Shown piece by piece: positions 26,827-39,156 of a stretch of DNA of 64,000 bases. A program made the position numbers and the translations under genes. Source of the stretch: Melanocharis versteri (lineage: Eukaryota; Chordata; Aves; Passeriformes; Melanocharitidae). The first letter of the stretch is position 1, and the number at the start of each line of letters is the position of its first letter. The DNA lies in assembly GCA_013397845.1 (NCBI GenBank), contig VZTG01001883.1:1802304-1866303 (forward strand), in the 5' to 3' direction. The notes beneath the pieces were generated by a model. That model was not told the origin of the DNA. It searched no databases and worked only from the letters and a program-made list of their open reading frames with translations.

Positions 26827-28600
26827 GCAGTCAGTTCAAAATGTCATTATCCCAGTAAAAGTGAACACATTTTTAGAAGTTGGTGGGAGCCGTAATTATG
26901 CTTATTTAGTATCAGGAAAAAGCAACCACCTTCCAAAATGAAATAATTGTCTTTAGGATGTTTCCAGTTTAGTACCTCCTCATTTACCCTTTCTTACTCT
27001 TCAACAGTGCTGTGCCTGTAACTTATGTGTTCCAAAATGCTTCCCTGTGACCTTAGAACACCACTTGGGAAGGAAAAAAACACTTGGTACACTGGCAGAG
27101 TACCCAGTGAAGTGAAACAGAGGTTTTCTGTGCCTGCCATCTTTCCCACCTTGTGGGAAAATTTCCCCCCGAAAAAACAAACCTCAAAGGTAAAAAGATA
27201 AATAAAAAATAACCACCTTAAAGAACCTCCCATCACTGAACCTAATGTCATTCTCTGTCGGTCTCTATCAACAGTGTCAGAAACTTTCTTTCACAAGATT
27301 TTTTATTAATCAGTGGCCTTTTATGTCTTGAAAATATGATAAGTCAGACTGGTCTGTGGTTGTTGGGGTGGGAGTTTGCTTCAGCCAGCATGAAAAGAAT
27401 TAAAAATAGCAATAGGGATGTGGAGGAGGAAATTTGTTAACTTGGACTTTCACCAGACATCAGAGTAAGTTGTCATGATTTCACCAGTATCTTAACACTT
27501 GCCTTCACATATCTGCAGCAGAGTCACAGGGGGCTGCTTTTCCAACTGAAGTCTATAAAGTTGTGCTCCAAGTCAACTACCGGCACTGTGATTTACAAGA
27601 AATGTTTAAGAAAAACAAATGCAAATATTATGCCTTATGTCCTTAATAATCTCCTATTAATGTGCAGATGGAGCTCATTGTGCAGGAGCTGTTACGGGTG
27701 AGCTGGGAACAGCTGCCTGGCCTTGCTCTGGCCTGAGACTGCAGCCTGCAAGACCCACATGGAGTGCCTAAAGGACTGTGAATTATACAATCACAGGCAG
27801 GGTGTGAGTTAAAAGAGTTGCAGAAATTGCTCTTTTGCAACACACAAGAGGATGTGAGGAAGTGTGAAGGTGTAAATTAAAGAAGTCTTCTATATTAACC
27901 TGCACCTCTGCCAAATAAAATGAGCCAGCTTTAGGCTCCTTCACACTCACTTAGGCTCAGTTGCACGCACGTACCACTGTTCAACTCACACTTTCTCGGC
28001 CAATGTAATAAATATGTGGTGTACCCCTGACAGCAAAATACTTACCTCAAAGGAGCAGTCAGCATCCACCAAATCCAGAGGCTGAACTCACCCTCATATG
28101 TAGCTTAAGAATGTGTGGTTTTTGCCTAGGATAAGAGGTGTGTTGTAAGAACACCCTGCCCGACACTTTCGAAAGCTCCTGTGCACACATGCTGTGCAGG
28201 TTGAGGTGAGCTGAGTTAATATGTTTGCCTCCAGTCAGGAGTGCCATCACGATACATTGTGTGTGTGAGGAAGATAGAGCCTGATGCTGAATTCAGATCG
28301 AGTCCTATTCATCTTATCCTGCCAGTGACCAGAGGAGATATGAATACAATCTTTTCCAGAGATATTTCCTTTTCGTAGGACAGCATCAGAAAGCAAAGCA
28401 AATCTAACCAGGTAATTGAGTCAGGCAGTGAGGGGCTTTCTGATTTCATACAGAAAACAACCCCAGTGGGTTGTGTTCATCCTCCAGCTTGATGACAACC
28501 AGCTTGACCTCAGCAGTTTGTTACAAAGAACATGAATTTGGCTCAAAGAATCTATTTCTGTTTTAAAATGAGTGACACAGGAGAGGAGTGAAGTTTCACA

Positions 28601-28620
28601 GGAGGGAAGGGGAGGGGAGT
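28601..28620 (+). repeat. G-run cluster, possible G-quadruplex
   Basis: The 20 bases hold G runs of 2, 3, 4 and 4 separated by one or two A residues. This could form a two-tetrad G-quadruplex. It lies inside a purine-rich stretch. The call is structural potential only. Confidence 0.4.
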
Positions 28621-29247
28621 TTATACTAGATTTGTATTGATGTTCTGTAGATTTTTTTTTTTTATGAGTAACTTTGTACTCAGATGAACACATGAGAGAC
28701 AAAACATTGCCTTTTCTTTGTCAGGAAATAGGAACTGGTTTGTTAAAACAGGCCCCGGGAAGAAGTGACAGCACTTGTACCCAATCTCAGCTTGAGGCTG
28801 ACAACACTAAGCCTGGTTTACAAGTCTATCTCAGCTCCTCAGGGTTTGGGTAATGCAACTTTAATCAGCCTGTGCATGATTTGGTCCCAAAGGTCTTTCT
28901 TAGTGCTTACATCTTATGCTTCTGAGGCACTTTGAAACTTCATTTGGTGCCAATCCCTGTTTCCAGGAAGAGAACCAGAGGGTTCCTGGGGAGATGCTTG
29001 TAATATGCTGCAATAAACAAAACCATGAGGTGCATGAACTACTTGAAGAAAGATGAATTAGTTAGTAGGATCTTTGGAGAAAAGTTCACATCTACTTCAT
29101 TACCTTGCCTTTTATGTGTATGTAGATGACACTTCAAACTGGTTCCACTTACTCTTTCTTTCCCTCTCCCCTGATTGCCTTGAAACAGCGCACTTGTGCA
29201 AAAACACTGTGATGGCATTTTCTCAGATGGGTTACTGAGAAGCCATG

Positions 29248-29273
29248 AAGAATGACTTTCAAGAATGACTTTC
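29248..29273. repeat. 13-bp exact tandem duplication
   Basis: Two exact adjacent copies of AAGAATGACTTTC. The lack of divergence between copies suggests that the duplication is recent relative to the surrounding eroded repeats. Confidence 0.9.
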
Positions 29274-32200
29274 CATCCCTCAGCTCATGTAATTGCATAG
29301 TTCAAATGAATTACTTTGAGTTGATGCTGACAGAGAGAAGGCAAAATCCAGTTCAGAAAGAAGAGAGTGGGTGGCACTTGAGTCCAACAGGAATTTCTCT
29401 GAGGAAATTGCATTTGGCAGGCTGTTTCCTGTACTCTACAGGCCTGTGTGAATAAGATGGTTGCCCTGTTTTTAGGACAGCAATATTGAAATTAAGAAGG
29501 TAATGCTAGACACCTGCATTTCCCACATCTCAGGAAAAACACAGGTGAAAACAGTGGAGCAGAGCAAATGTTAAATAGGTTAAATTACTCCCTCTGAAAC
29601 ACAATAATGTATGCATATATTGTTTCTTGCTGCACTGGACTGTGGGCACCCTTGTCTTCCGAGACACAAATTGGATGGGGTAAGGTCTAGTGCAAGAGAG
29701 GTAAATGGGTTAGGACTTGCACCTCCACCCGATCACCTCTGTTCTTTCACCTTTGCTTGGCTAAGGAACAGAAACGAAAAGTCATGGCTTGAATACCTTA
29801 AAAGCAATTACTAAAGCCCTGTACAGGCATTAAACATTCACATTTGCCATGGAGATGAAAAAATAAAGTTGCTGGCCTTTACCCAAACTCTTCTCCCCTG
29901 TTTACGTTGTGGATTTGTCATTAAAATGTTATTTTAAACACCAGGCTTGAAAGGTGAAATGGTACAGAAATTACACACCCTTGCTGAAGAATGCAGTGAG
30001 TCAATAATGATCCATCCCAGCAGTAATGAGCTGTTCCTGCTCTCATTTACCTGAGCATTCTTAACACTATTAAAATGATGTTGACTCTAAGAGCTATAAA
30101 AAGGAAGAAAAAAATGGGGAAATGTAATTAGAATATAAGAAGCAGAAGAGACTAAAGCAAAAAGGAAAAGATTTTTGGAGACTAAGATGTTCAGATTAAT
30201 TATTTGTAAATGGAAAAATTTGTAAATTAAAAAGAAGTCCTTCTATATGGGGGAATTTTGTTTACTTTTTTTCTTAAGGAAAAGCTTTTTAAATGTCCTC
30301 TTTAGGTAAATTTTTTATGCACCGTGCTTCTTTAGATTTATAACAAAGTTCCTAATGGCTATTTCAAGGGAGGAGAAAGTGAGGAGGATGTGTATAGGTT
30401 GCTGAAGAGGTGAGATAAGAAAAAAAAACCAGGTAAGGCTTAAGAATATCTGCCTTTAAGGTGGTCAGTAATTGAACACAAGTATAGCATATTGTGATTA
30501 AAAATCTGTACAGACTAAATTTAATTCTGCCATTCCCAATTGGAGATACTGACCTAAGCAGAAGTTAATCAAGGTCAGAGTCACCCACAAATCTTTTATT
30601 TGCTGTTTAGTGCTGTTGATTTAGCTGAAGAGTTCATTCAACTGTAGGGACCATGTGTGTTGTGCAAATGCCACCTGGGGGCTTTAAATGAAAAGGAGAA
30701 GAAGCAGGACTTGAGGGCCACTTCATTTTTCATATTTCCAGCCTGTTCAGAGACCCATGAAGCTCTCTGAGAAGTGCTCTTGAGAAGCACATATGCTGCC
30801 TAGGCTGATCTGAGTGTTTCAGCTCAGGAGATCACTGACATCCATCTTACATTCAATAAGATAATTTTGTGCTTTGTGAGGTTTTTTGACGTGTGTGTTT
30901 GTTTTGTCAGTTTTTTGTTTCTTTTGTTTGAGAATTAAGATTTATCTGAAGCCATTTAATGCTTAGAAACACTGATTTTTTTTTTTTTTTTGTCTGCCTT
31001 ACTTTTCATTTCCACTCGCTTCTGCGTGTTTTCATTTTGCCTGGAACAGATGCATCTAAATTCAGGCATGGCTGGAAATAATGGAAAGTTTAAATCACTG
31101 AAATCTTCATCACTGTTTTCAGGAGATTTCCAATTCAGCAGAAAAGATAGACCGAGACTGGGGAACTGATAATGTGTTTATAGATGCCTTATCTATAACA
31201 ATACCGTTATGTTTTAGTTATTGGTCTGTAAGATAACAAAAACTCTTTCATTTTATGTCTTAATAATTTCTTTGGAAAATAGAATATATCCCATTGATTT
31301 TGCTCAGTTAACTGATCTTATACTTGAAGGCTATTTTTTGGATGGCCAAGGAATGTAAGCATTAACAGAAGACAAATAAACCTAGAAATTTAGTTCAGGA
31401 GACAAGGTTTACAAGCTTTCCTTCTTACTGGTACATAAATGTTAATGGGGAATAAACATAAAATTCATAGGTTGGTAGGATTTTTTCAATATTTTCATTT
31501 TTCTTAGTGACTTCTATATGGAGGGTCCTAAAAGTCCTTATCTAAAAAAATCTCTATTCCAGTATCACAGCTCCCCTTGGAAAATGATTTTTGTGAGCTG
31601 GCAAAAGTTCAAGACTGACATTTAACTTCAGGATTTTTATTAAAAGGCAGAGGTTTTTGTAAGTGCAGGGTCCTCAGAATTTGCCACAAACACGGTAAAT
31701 AATTTTGGGGCAAGAGATGCAAGTCTATTACCTGTGAAGCCACTGTAACAGATTTTTTTCAGTAGCTTTAGATCCTGTCTCCTCTTCAAATTAACCAAAA
31801 TATTTTTAAGCTGTAAAAATGTCTTGTTTTTCTACATTTTCATCATGACCTCCTGATGCTAACTTTTTTTATGTAAGAGAAATTGAAAGATAGTGAGAAT
31901 AGTTGTTAACTTCTCCATATGTCATTTGTCACCAAGAAGATAGGATAGAACTAAACACTCCTACACATTCTTTAGTAATTCTGGACTGCTGTACTATGGC
32001 CTGTATTTTTTTTTTCAAGTGTTGAAAGTAGCTTACATACTTTAGATACTGAAAATGTAGCTTAATTAAATTATATAACTCTACTTGGAACTTTCAGAGA
32101 AAAATCAAAGATGTGGCCATTTTTTAACGTAAAAAGCTTTGTCAACTTTGCTCTTACAAAGCTTCATCCTGAGCTATATAATATCACTAATATCTTCACT

Positions 32201-32997
32201 TAAATAGTATTGAAATTAAGTCATAAGGAAACAGGGAGCCGAGGCATACTCTTGTTATGAGTCAGCCTGAAGATCCATCTCAATTTGTGACTTGTCTCCA
32301 GATTGTAGAGGATGTAAGAACTGGTCAAATATATATAGTCTTTAAACAATATTCACCTTTGCTGTTTCATGAGTTCGCAGCTTTTGAATTTTGCTGTCTC
32401 AGCTTCCTTAGCCTGATCCAGTAAGGAGTCACTCAGCAAGGAATGGTCACTCAGCTTCAGCCATTTATAAATTAAAGTATCTGTAATTTGCCTTTTTAGG
32501 GCTACTGCCTGTATTCTGCATTTTGCTTTGTTTAGCTGTTCTTCTCTTAATGTTGCATTAGGAGATAATGCCGCTTTCAGAAATGTGGTTTTTAAAACAG
32601 GACTCAGCTGGAAAACCTACTCATATGCATAAGTTGTACAAGTGCAAGATTTATAATAAGAAAATATCCCACCTTTATATTCTCGCTTGATTCTTAAAAA
32701 AAAAAATAAATCATAATTCTGCAGTTAATTTCATCATTAATTTCTAGGGAAGCATTTAAACTCAGCAGAGAAATCCAGGTAAGAAAAAGCTTTTGTTCAT
32801 AAAATATTTTAAAAGATATAATTATTTCATTCTTGCTTCCTAACCCTATAATTTCCTCATCCTCAGGAGTCTACAGTGAAATAATTATGTGTCATTTGTA
32901 GTACTGACATTTTGCTCCTACTTTTTAATTTGGAAAAGCAAGTAGTATTTGCTGCTTGCTATCTGAAATAGGTGCAGGAAGGAAACTTAAGTAAGTA

Positions 32998-33013
32998 TTA
33001 AACTTAAGTTTAA
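32998..33013. repeat. 16-nt perfect palindrome
   Basis: TTAAACTTAAGTTTAA equals its own reverse complement. A related AAACTTAAG lies about 15 bases upstream, making a small local cluster of the same word. Confidence 0.9.
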
Positions 33014-34407
33014 CAAAAGGCAAGAGGGATATGGTTTCACTTGAGCCCACAATATAAATGGAAAAATAGAGACAGTATTGCTTTCAGAAAAATAAAGCAA
33101 ATCAAGGAAAACCGTGGTTTGAGAAGGTTACGTTTTTGTAGTGAAGTAAATGAAATAGTGGGAAACAACTCTCTTGATACCTCTGAGTTTCTAACTACAC
33201 ATTTAACCTCTAATTTGGGAAAGCAAAACACATTTGCATGCACATCAAAGGATGGTGATTCTTTGTGTAGTGTTACATGAGTGTAAACTTGGTCTTCTGA
33301 ATTCAGCTCTTATCTCTGTTTGTAGGTGTTCTACATGACCACAGGCAACTCCTTTCATCTCTTAACTGGGAGGTGTGGGGCTGTGATGACAAATACCACC
33401 ATAGACATACTCTTTAAAGCAACAGATGCATCAGATTAGTTCAGTTTAGCCATCTAGATTTCCTCCATAGTTAGTGAAAGGAGATAGATATCTCCAGAAG
33501 CAATTAATTCCATTTACCTTTGAAGCCCTCCTAATGCGGAAATAGTCACAGAAAGGTTTCTTAAAGCAGAAGTGTACTCCGTATTTTGAAACAAAATTTA
33601 GGTGCATGTACCTTGCCAGTACGTGCCAGTTGAATGCCTCAGTGGGGTGTATGGACCTCAAGTTGCTAAGTGCTAATTTTGAAAACCCTTTTTTCATTCA
33701 AAAGTTGTAGTAAAGAAAAAAAACTTGGTGGGTGTTTCCCCCGCCCCTCCTTGTAAAATGAAAAAAATTAACCCTTTGACCATATTAGATCTCTTTTAAG
33801 ATATAAAACCGTTCTAAAAAACAGTTACTGACATGCGAGATCTTGGCCAAAACAATATTTGAATGACATTCTGCTTGCAAACCAACAACTATTAAAAATA
33901 GATGCCTCACCTATTGCACTGCCAAGTTTGCACTTTTTTCAGGAGCTACTGTCAAGTCTGTCAAATGGAAACTAATTGACAATACAATTGGAAATGCTGA
34001 ATAACTTCTTTTAACCTCTTCCTTCCAGAAACCTGAAGGATCTAGCTAGCTTTTGAAATCTGAAACCCCCTATCTGTATTCTGATGGCATTTGGTCATGT
34101 AAACACTTTCTCAGTTCTAGTCAACTGTCTAACTACAGGATTTTCACCCAGAATAGAAAAGCAATTTTGATGATAAAGTCAAATGAGAAATTATCAAGTA
34201 TTGGACCTCCTTTGTTTCTACAGAAATTGATTATGTTTCTTTTGTGCTGTAGTCAATGAATTCTGGATTCCAGATCTGGCTGACTTTTTTGGACTACACA
34301 GCATCCTGTGGTGCAACAGTAACACTAGTAACACTACCATTCCCTCCATTTCCATTGGGCAGCCCAAAATTACCAAAATCAAAATTTGGCTTCTCTTTGC
34401 TAATGCT

Positions 34408-34465
34408 AAAAAAAAAAACAAACCCCAAAACCAAACCAAACAACAACCAAACAAAAGCCCAAAAC
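34408..34465. repeat. A/C-rich low-complexity tract
   Basis: A run of ten A is followed by AAACCCC, AAAACC, AAACC and AACAACC units. Both strands are open through it for that reason: 34256-34666 plus, and 34218-34454 and 34294-34494 minus. Those frames are artefacts of low complexity. Confidence 0.85.
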
Positions 34466-36589
34466 AGAACTCCCCTACTGCTTATGACTAGCAACGTGGC
34501 TGGCTCTGGTCCTGACTTTTGTTCTCTTCAAGGTGTCATACACATATTGGAGTGCTGGTGGACTGTGGAGAATCCAAGAATTGAGGAGTGGAGTGGAGGA
34601 ATCCAAGAGTGGAGACTGATTCAGGTTTCTGACTTGATGAAATTTTATCTCAGACTGTTTTGGTAGCGATGGAAAGAAATGCAGATTTTTGCAGTTACTA
34701 CGTTTGATTTATTAAATAAACCTAGTAAAATAATAAGTAATAAACTCTAGTAAAAACTAAGAAAGAGGCAATTCAAGAAGTGAACCCACTTAACAAGGCA
34801 GAAGTGGGATTTTCAGCTATGGTGGAAAAAGAAGTAAGAAAAGCAGTAGGCAAGAAAGGTGAAAGGCTTGATTTGCCAGTTAATTTCAAAAATTCTCTTT
34901 CCAAAGAAGTCATGTTGTCTTAAATCATCCACATCCTCACCATGAAACATCAGGGAATTATGTCCATCTTTTAAATACTGCATTTCAGCTGAGAGCCTGA
35001 AAAGGACTTCACAAATAATGGACTGAATTTTCATAGTCTGAAAGGACATGTTCTAAAATCCCTTAAGAAATCCATTTTTGCTTCCTTTCTACAAGTGAGA
35101 AAAACAACCTGCTAATCTAGGGGAATCCAACTGAGTTAGCAAGACCTTCCCAGTGCAAGGAGGCATGAGTTGTATTATCCTGCCTGTGACTTATTAATTG
35201 AGCTAAATGTTTGACACGCCTAGAACAACTGTAAAAAACGTAAATTAAAATAACTAGATGCTGTACTGTTTAGGTTCAGTTTTCCTTCTTGATAGTTTAA
35301 AAGAATTCCTGTAGCAAAAAGTTCAATTTAATCTTTGATGTATAATAATAATAATAAAAAATAATTTCAGATGCTGCATATCAGCTATTTTTATATGATT
35401 GTTCATTTGACAATATTTTTTAATTCTCCCATTATTTTCAGCTTCTGTGATGTTCTGTTCAGCATTTGACACCAACCATTTTTGCTATGAATTAAAAATG
35501 CTAAGTGTCAGAACAGAGCTGATGTTAAAGCCTTCAGTCTCGGAGCCAGACTAACATGAACCTGGTTCTGTTTATCAGCAAAATCTTTTGTTGTCGACTG
35601 TTTCAAATGCCAGAGCTCTTTTAAATACCACAAACATTGCCAAAGCCTCATTTAAACATGTATTAGCAAGGTAATCCTTCAATCATAAACTTGCCACTAA
35701 GACATAAAGGGGATGATTACTGACATTCTGTGCCCTTTTCAGAACTACCCAAGGGAAAAAATATAATGGATATCCTGGGCTCACAGTGACCCCAGCCTCT
35801 TCATAGGAAAACAAAGGAAAATAAACCAAAATTTTGCCAGCAACGATTTCCCCCTTTGTTCACCTTTTATTTTACGTTAGACAAGTGGCAAAAGAGTTGT
35901 ACCCACAAAGTATCTTTGTTTAGGTGGCTGTAGTTCTTATTAGTTACATCCTTGTGGGGGAAGCTAAGTAGCCGAGTATGATGTCTAGTTTAAGTCTTGC
36001 TCGACTTGTATGATACTGGGAGGAGATCTTTCTTATCAATTTCAAAATGGTCTAACTTGCGACTCCCCTTTCCCATACTCTTGCACAGCTAAATAAGGAG
36101 CACAACTAAATATCTGTTCAATGTTTGATTTACTACAACAGTACTGCAGGCAGCAGCATGTCCTACTGAGATGTTAAGATATAACGGCTGTTGCAGTACC
36201 AAATTCAATATAATTTAAAATACAAATCAATAAATGCACCCCATATCTCAAAAATGTAGCTGAATGCATTCTGAAAATCAGCTGAACTTATATGACAAGC
36301 AGATAAACTCATTTGCAGCAATGCTATAACTATTTATTCTGAATTCATCAGAACCTTCTCTTTCCACTGCTTGCTTACTGGTACTGCTTTACAATAATGC
36401 ATCTTTTCATTCGGAGGATCAGAGTTTAAAAAATATCCTCAAGATGGCCACTATAAAATGATGTGAAATTGGAACAGTACCTGTCACCACAAAAGCTTTG
36501 AAAATGCATATTAAAAACCCTCACTCCACCTGGGAAGCCAGGCAGTTATTCTTACTGTCAAGTACCTTGGTCAAAAAAATCAGGTAACT
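34466..36589. other. Non-coding DNA, no gene seen
   Basis: AT-rich unique sequence with a short (AAT)n run at 35341-35364. A segment at about 35190-35740 is AT-rich but not low-complexity and has few open frames. It is discussed as a possible conserved non-coding element among the findings. Confidence 0.55.
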
Positions 36590-37130
36590 TGAGAATCACC
36601 TCCTAGGACTTGTTTGCACAGCACAGGACGAGCTGGGTTCGACATTGATGGAGCTCCTGAGTCTGGGGAGCTGAAATCATCATGGCTCTGAGCAGCAGGT
36701 GCTCTCAGGATACTTAAGGAGGACAAACACTGTGAAGAGGTGACAGTGGTGCTTGCAGGTCAGTGTTGTGTGCAGTCCAGATCTCCTTGCTGAGTGCTCT
36801 CCCCTGCAGTGGGAACCCAGCTGACCAAAGTCACAAGTAGGAACTGGCCCAAACTCACTCTGAGCCCGAGGTACTCCTGGCATCACTGCCTGCGCGGGCG
36901 TCCTCAGGGTCACTGGGTAGCACTGAGGCAGTGTGGGAGGGGAGAAATGCCATTTTACAAGAGGCAAAATGTCTCCATGAAAAATGAACCTACTAAGTCC
37001 CACTTGATAGTTTGGTAGCTGAAGGGTTATGTTACTTGCTCTGCTTTGCTGCTTGTCTCTGTAAGCAGCTTTCTGTGCGCTAGGGGACCGTTTCACCATT
37101 AGAGTAAATCCCCTGGAACTGCACAAGTTA
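36590..37130. other. GC-richer patch with a chance open frame
   Basis: This patch has visibly more G+C and more CpG than its surroundings, including a TGCGCGGGCG word near 36892. It carries a minus-strand open frame of 148 codons at 36680-37126 and an overlapping plus-strand frame of 74 codons at 36794-37018. Neither protein shows a recognisable domain. The long frame is plausibly a by-product of the lower stop-codon frequency. It could be an old repeat or a regulatory patch, but I cannot assign it. Confidence 0.4.
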
Positions 37131-38190
37131 CCTCAGGGAAAGATTTGGCACCATGATCCGTGGCAAGCTGTAACTGTGTAGCCCTCTGTACCTTTCTGTA
37201 GTGTGGAAAGCCCTCTAACTTCCCTGAAGGGATGGCTGAAGCTTTAGTCCAGGTGTTCACATAGTCCAGATTCCTCACCTGTAAGCTGCTCTCCATGAAA
37301 CTCTGTATTTTCCTTCTCCTTTTGTTTCAGCTGTTTTGCTGTCTGCGAAAGTCCCCTGCATCGACTCGTTTATAAAAGAAATATGTATAGGAAATAGATA
37401 AACTTTAAAATCACATTCTGATCTTGGAAACATTAGTGTAAGTATGACTTTATGAATGTAACAGTGTTGAATAATGTAACTGAATTTGCAATACTGAAAA
37501 TGACATCTACAGTTAAATTTTTGAATGATTTTTTTCACCTTTACTCTCATCCTCCTGAGCTAGTTTTTCCCTTTGGAGTAGTGTGGGAACATGAGACTCC
37601 ACAGCTACAAGGAACCAACTAAATCAAAATGCCCAATTATCTGTAGCTTGCAATAGATCTAGACGTGTGCCCAGAAACCAGCTGCCACTAGAGGCAAACA
37701 GCTCAGAAATACATTTTCTTGCAGCGAGAGGGAATCTGGCAGAAGCTAGAGTGTGCTTGACGTGTAAGAGTACGAACAGAAGAAAGTTAAAAAGCTAAAA
37801 CCATGATTGGGTTATAGGTTAAAAATACTGAAAACATTACTGAATTACACGCTTTTGTCTACACACTGAGGGGGTCAGTGATCCATGATTTGTGATCACC
37901 AATTTCTGCCTTAGTGGAAGGCGGTAAAGACAGGTAGAAAAGAAAGGGGAAGGCAAATATTTAGTTACTTCAAAATGAAATCTATGACTTATATTTTTTC
38001 TGAGTGGTGATTGTAGCTGACTTCACCCTAAATCTGTGGGACTAAATCTTCAGCCATGGTGGGTAACATCTTATGCTTTTAAATATTTCCCCTGAATTCT
38101 ATATGATAAAGCATATACTGAGTGAAATGGGAAAAGTCATGGAATCTGACTAGTTAGGTTTTTGAGTCTATTTTTAAAAATAATTCTAGG
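37131..38190. other. Non-coding DNA, no gene seen
   Basis: AT-rich unique-looking DNA. Open frames 37099-37296 and 37275-37550 (both minus) have no recognisable domains. Confidence 0.55.
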
Positions 38191-38296
38191 ATAAAATAAT
38201 AACAACAACAAAAACAAGAACAACAATAATAGGAATGAAATAATAATAATAATAATAACAGAGAATAATAATAAGGAATGATAGGGAATAATAGGA
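38191..38296. repeat. (AAT)n/(AAC)n microsatellite cluster
   Basis: AAT, AAC and AAT units with interruptions (AGGAATGA) extend over about 100 bases. The minus-strand frame 38154-38426 passing through it reads as Leu/Tyr/Cys-rich low complexity and is not a gene. Confidence 0.9.
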
Positions 38297-38973
38297 TTTT
38301 CATATAGTTAAGATTTAAATCCAGATTTAGAAAGCCCGCAGTTTTGGTCAGAAATTCACCTACATCCAATGCAGTATGTAGTCTACCTTTTATACCATTT
38401 TCACATGCCTTCGCAGGACCATGCACAATGGTACATGATACATGTAAAAATAGTTGACTAAATCACGCAGTCACCAATGATGCAATAATTAATTATACTC
38501 TTTCCTTAGAATATCCCTAACTTTGAGAAAATTTTAACTGGTCTCACAATTTTCACTCTGTAGCTTGGAAATCTGTCATTGAAATTCATGCCTCTCCCAG
38601 AATTACATCCCTTTTTTGTATCCACTTGGATTATTTCCTGTTCTCTCAATGCAGTAGCAGCTGGAGCCACTCCTGGCGGCTGCACCCTGCACTTCACACA
38701 GCTGCCTCCGTGGCTTTTATTAATGTTTTCCATTTCTCATCCTGTTTTCTCACTGATGACTCTGGCAAAAGAGACTCTCTATTGCAGTAAAAGGCAACAC
38801 AATCCTAAACACCCATCTCAAAATAGCTGAGAGGCTGTGTGGCTCAGACGCAGGAAAGCAAAATCAGTCCTGCATGTTTGTACGCCTCAGAATAGGCTGC
38901 AGGTTAGAAGGCAACAAGAGTGCTTTGTTTCTATTGTTATTTTTTAAAAGTCCATCCCATTAGTAAGAATTCC

Positions 38974-39156
38974 CGTGCTCAGTGGAACCTCGCCACAAAG
39001 CTACTTGTAGGGCCACTGCCTCCCTCCAGGTGTCACTGCCCTCTCGAGCACGGAGCCTCTGGACAGCGGGCACTGATGGAGCCATCAATAAATCCAAATC
39101 AGGTCGGCGTGTGCAGAGTCTAATGGCTGGTTTCATTACACCGAAGTGACAAGGCG
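38974..39156. other. CpG-dense segment in AT-rich DNA
   Basis: Nine CpG dinucleotides occur in 183 bases, roughly one per 20 bases, while typical 60-base lines elsewhere in the window have none or one. Words include CTCGCC, CTCGAG, GTCGGCGT and ACCGAAG. It is flanked by AT-rich sequence with TAAT-type words (39215-39280). It is too short and too isolated to be a classical CpG-island promoter, and no exon is recognisable next to it. Retained CpGs can reflect constraint, lack of germline methylation or a young GC-rich insertion. Confidence 0.5.

Larger units (their letters stand above)
26827..34407. other. Non-coding DNA, no gene seen
   Basis: Long unique-looking interval with scattered short homopolymers (T run near 30974-30990) and short open frames lacking domains. 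Minor features are a 13-bp exact tandem duplication at 29248-29273, a polypurine G-run patch at 28601-28620 and a 16-nt palindrome at 32998-33013. No gene, RNA gene or LINE fragment is recognised. The section 29815-33040 has no open frame of 60 codons starting with ATG on either strand, the longest such gap in the window. Confidence 0.55.

Noticed and set aside
34256..34666. 136-codon plus-strand open frame with Lys/Asn/Pro/Thr-rich middle
   Set aside because: The middle is the translation of an A/C-rich low-complexity tract, and antisense frames are open through the same tract.
39025..39055. Possible CTCF site in the CpG-dense segment
   Set aside because: Only the TGCCCTCT part resembles the reverse complement of the CTCF core. 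Several key positions after it do not fit.
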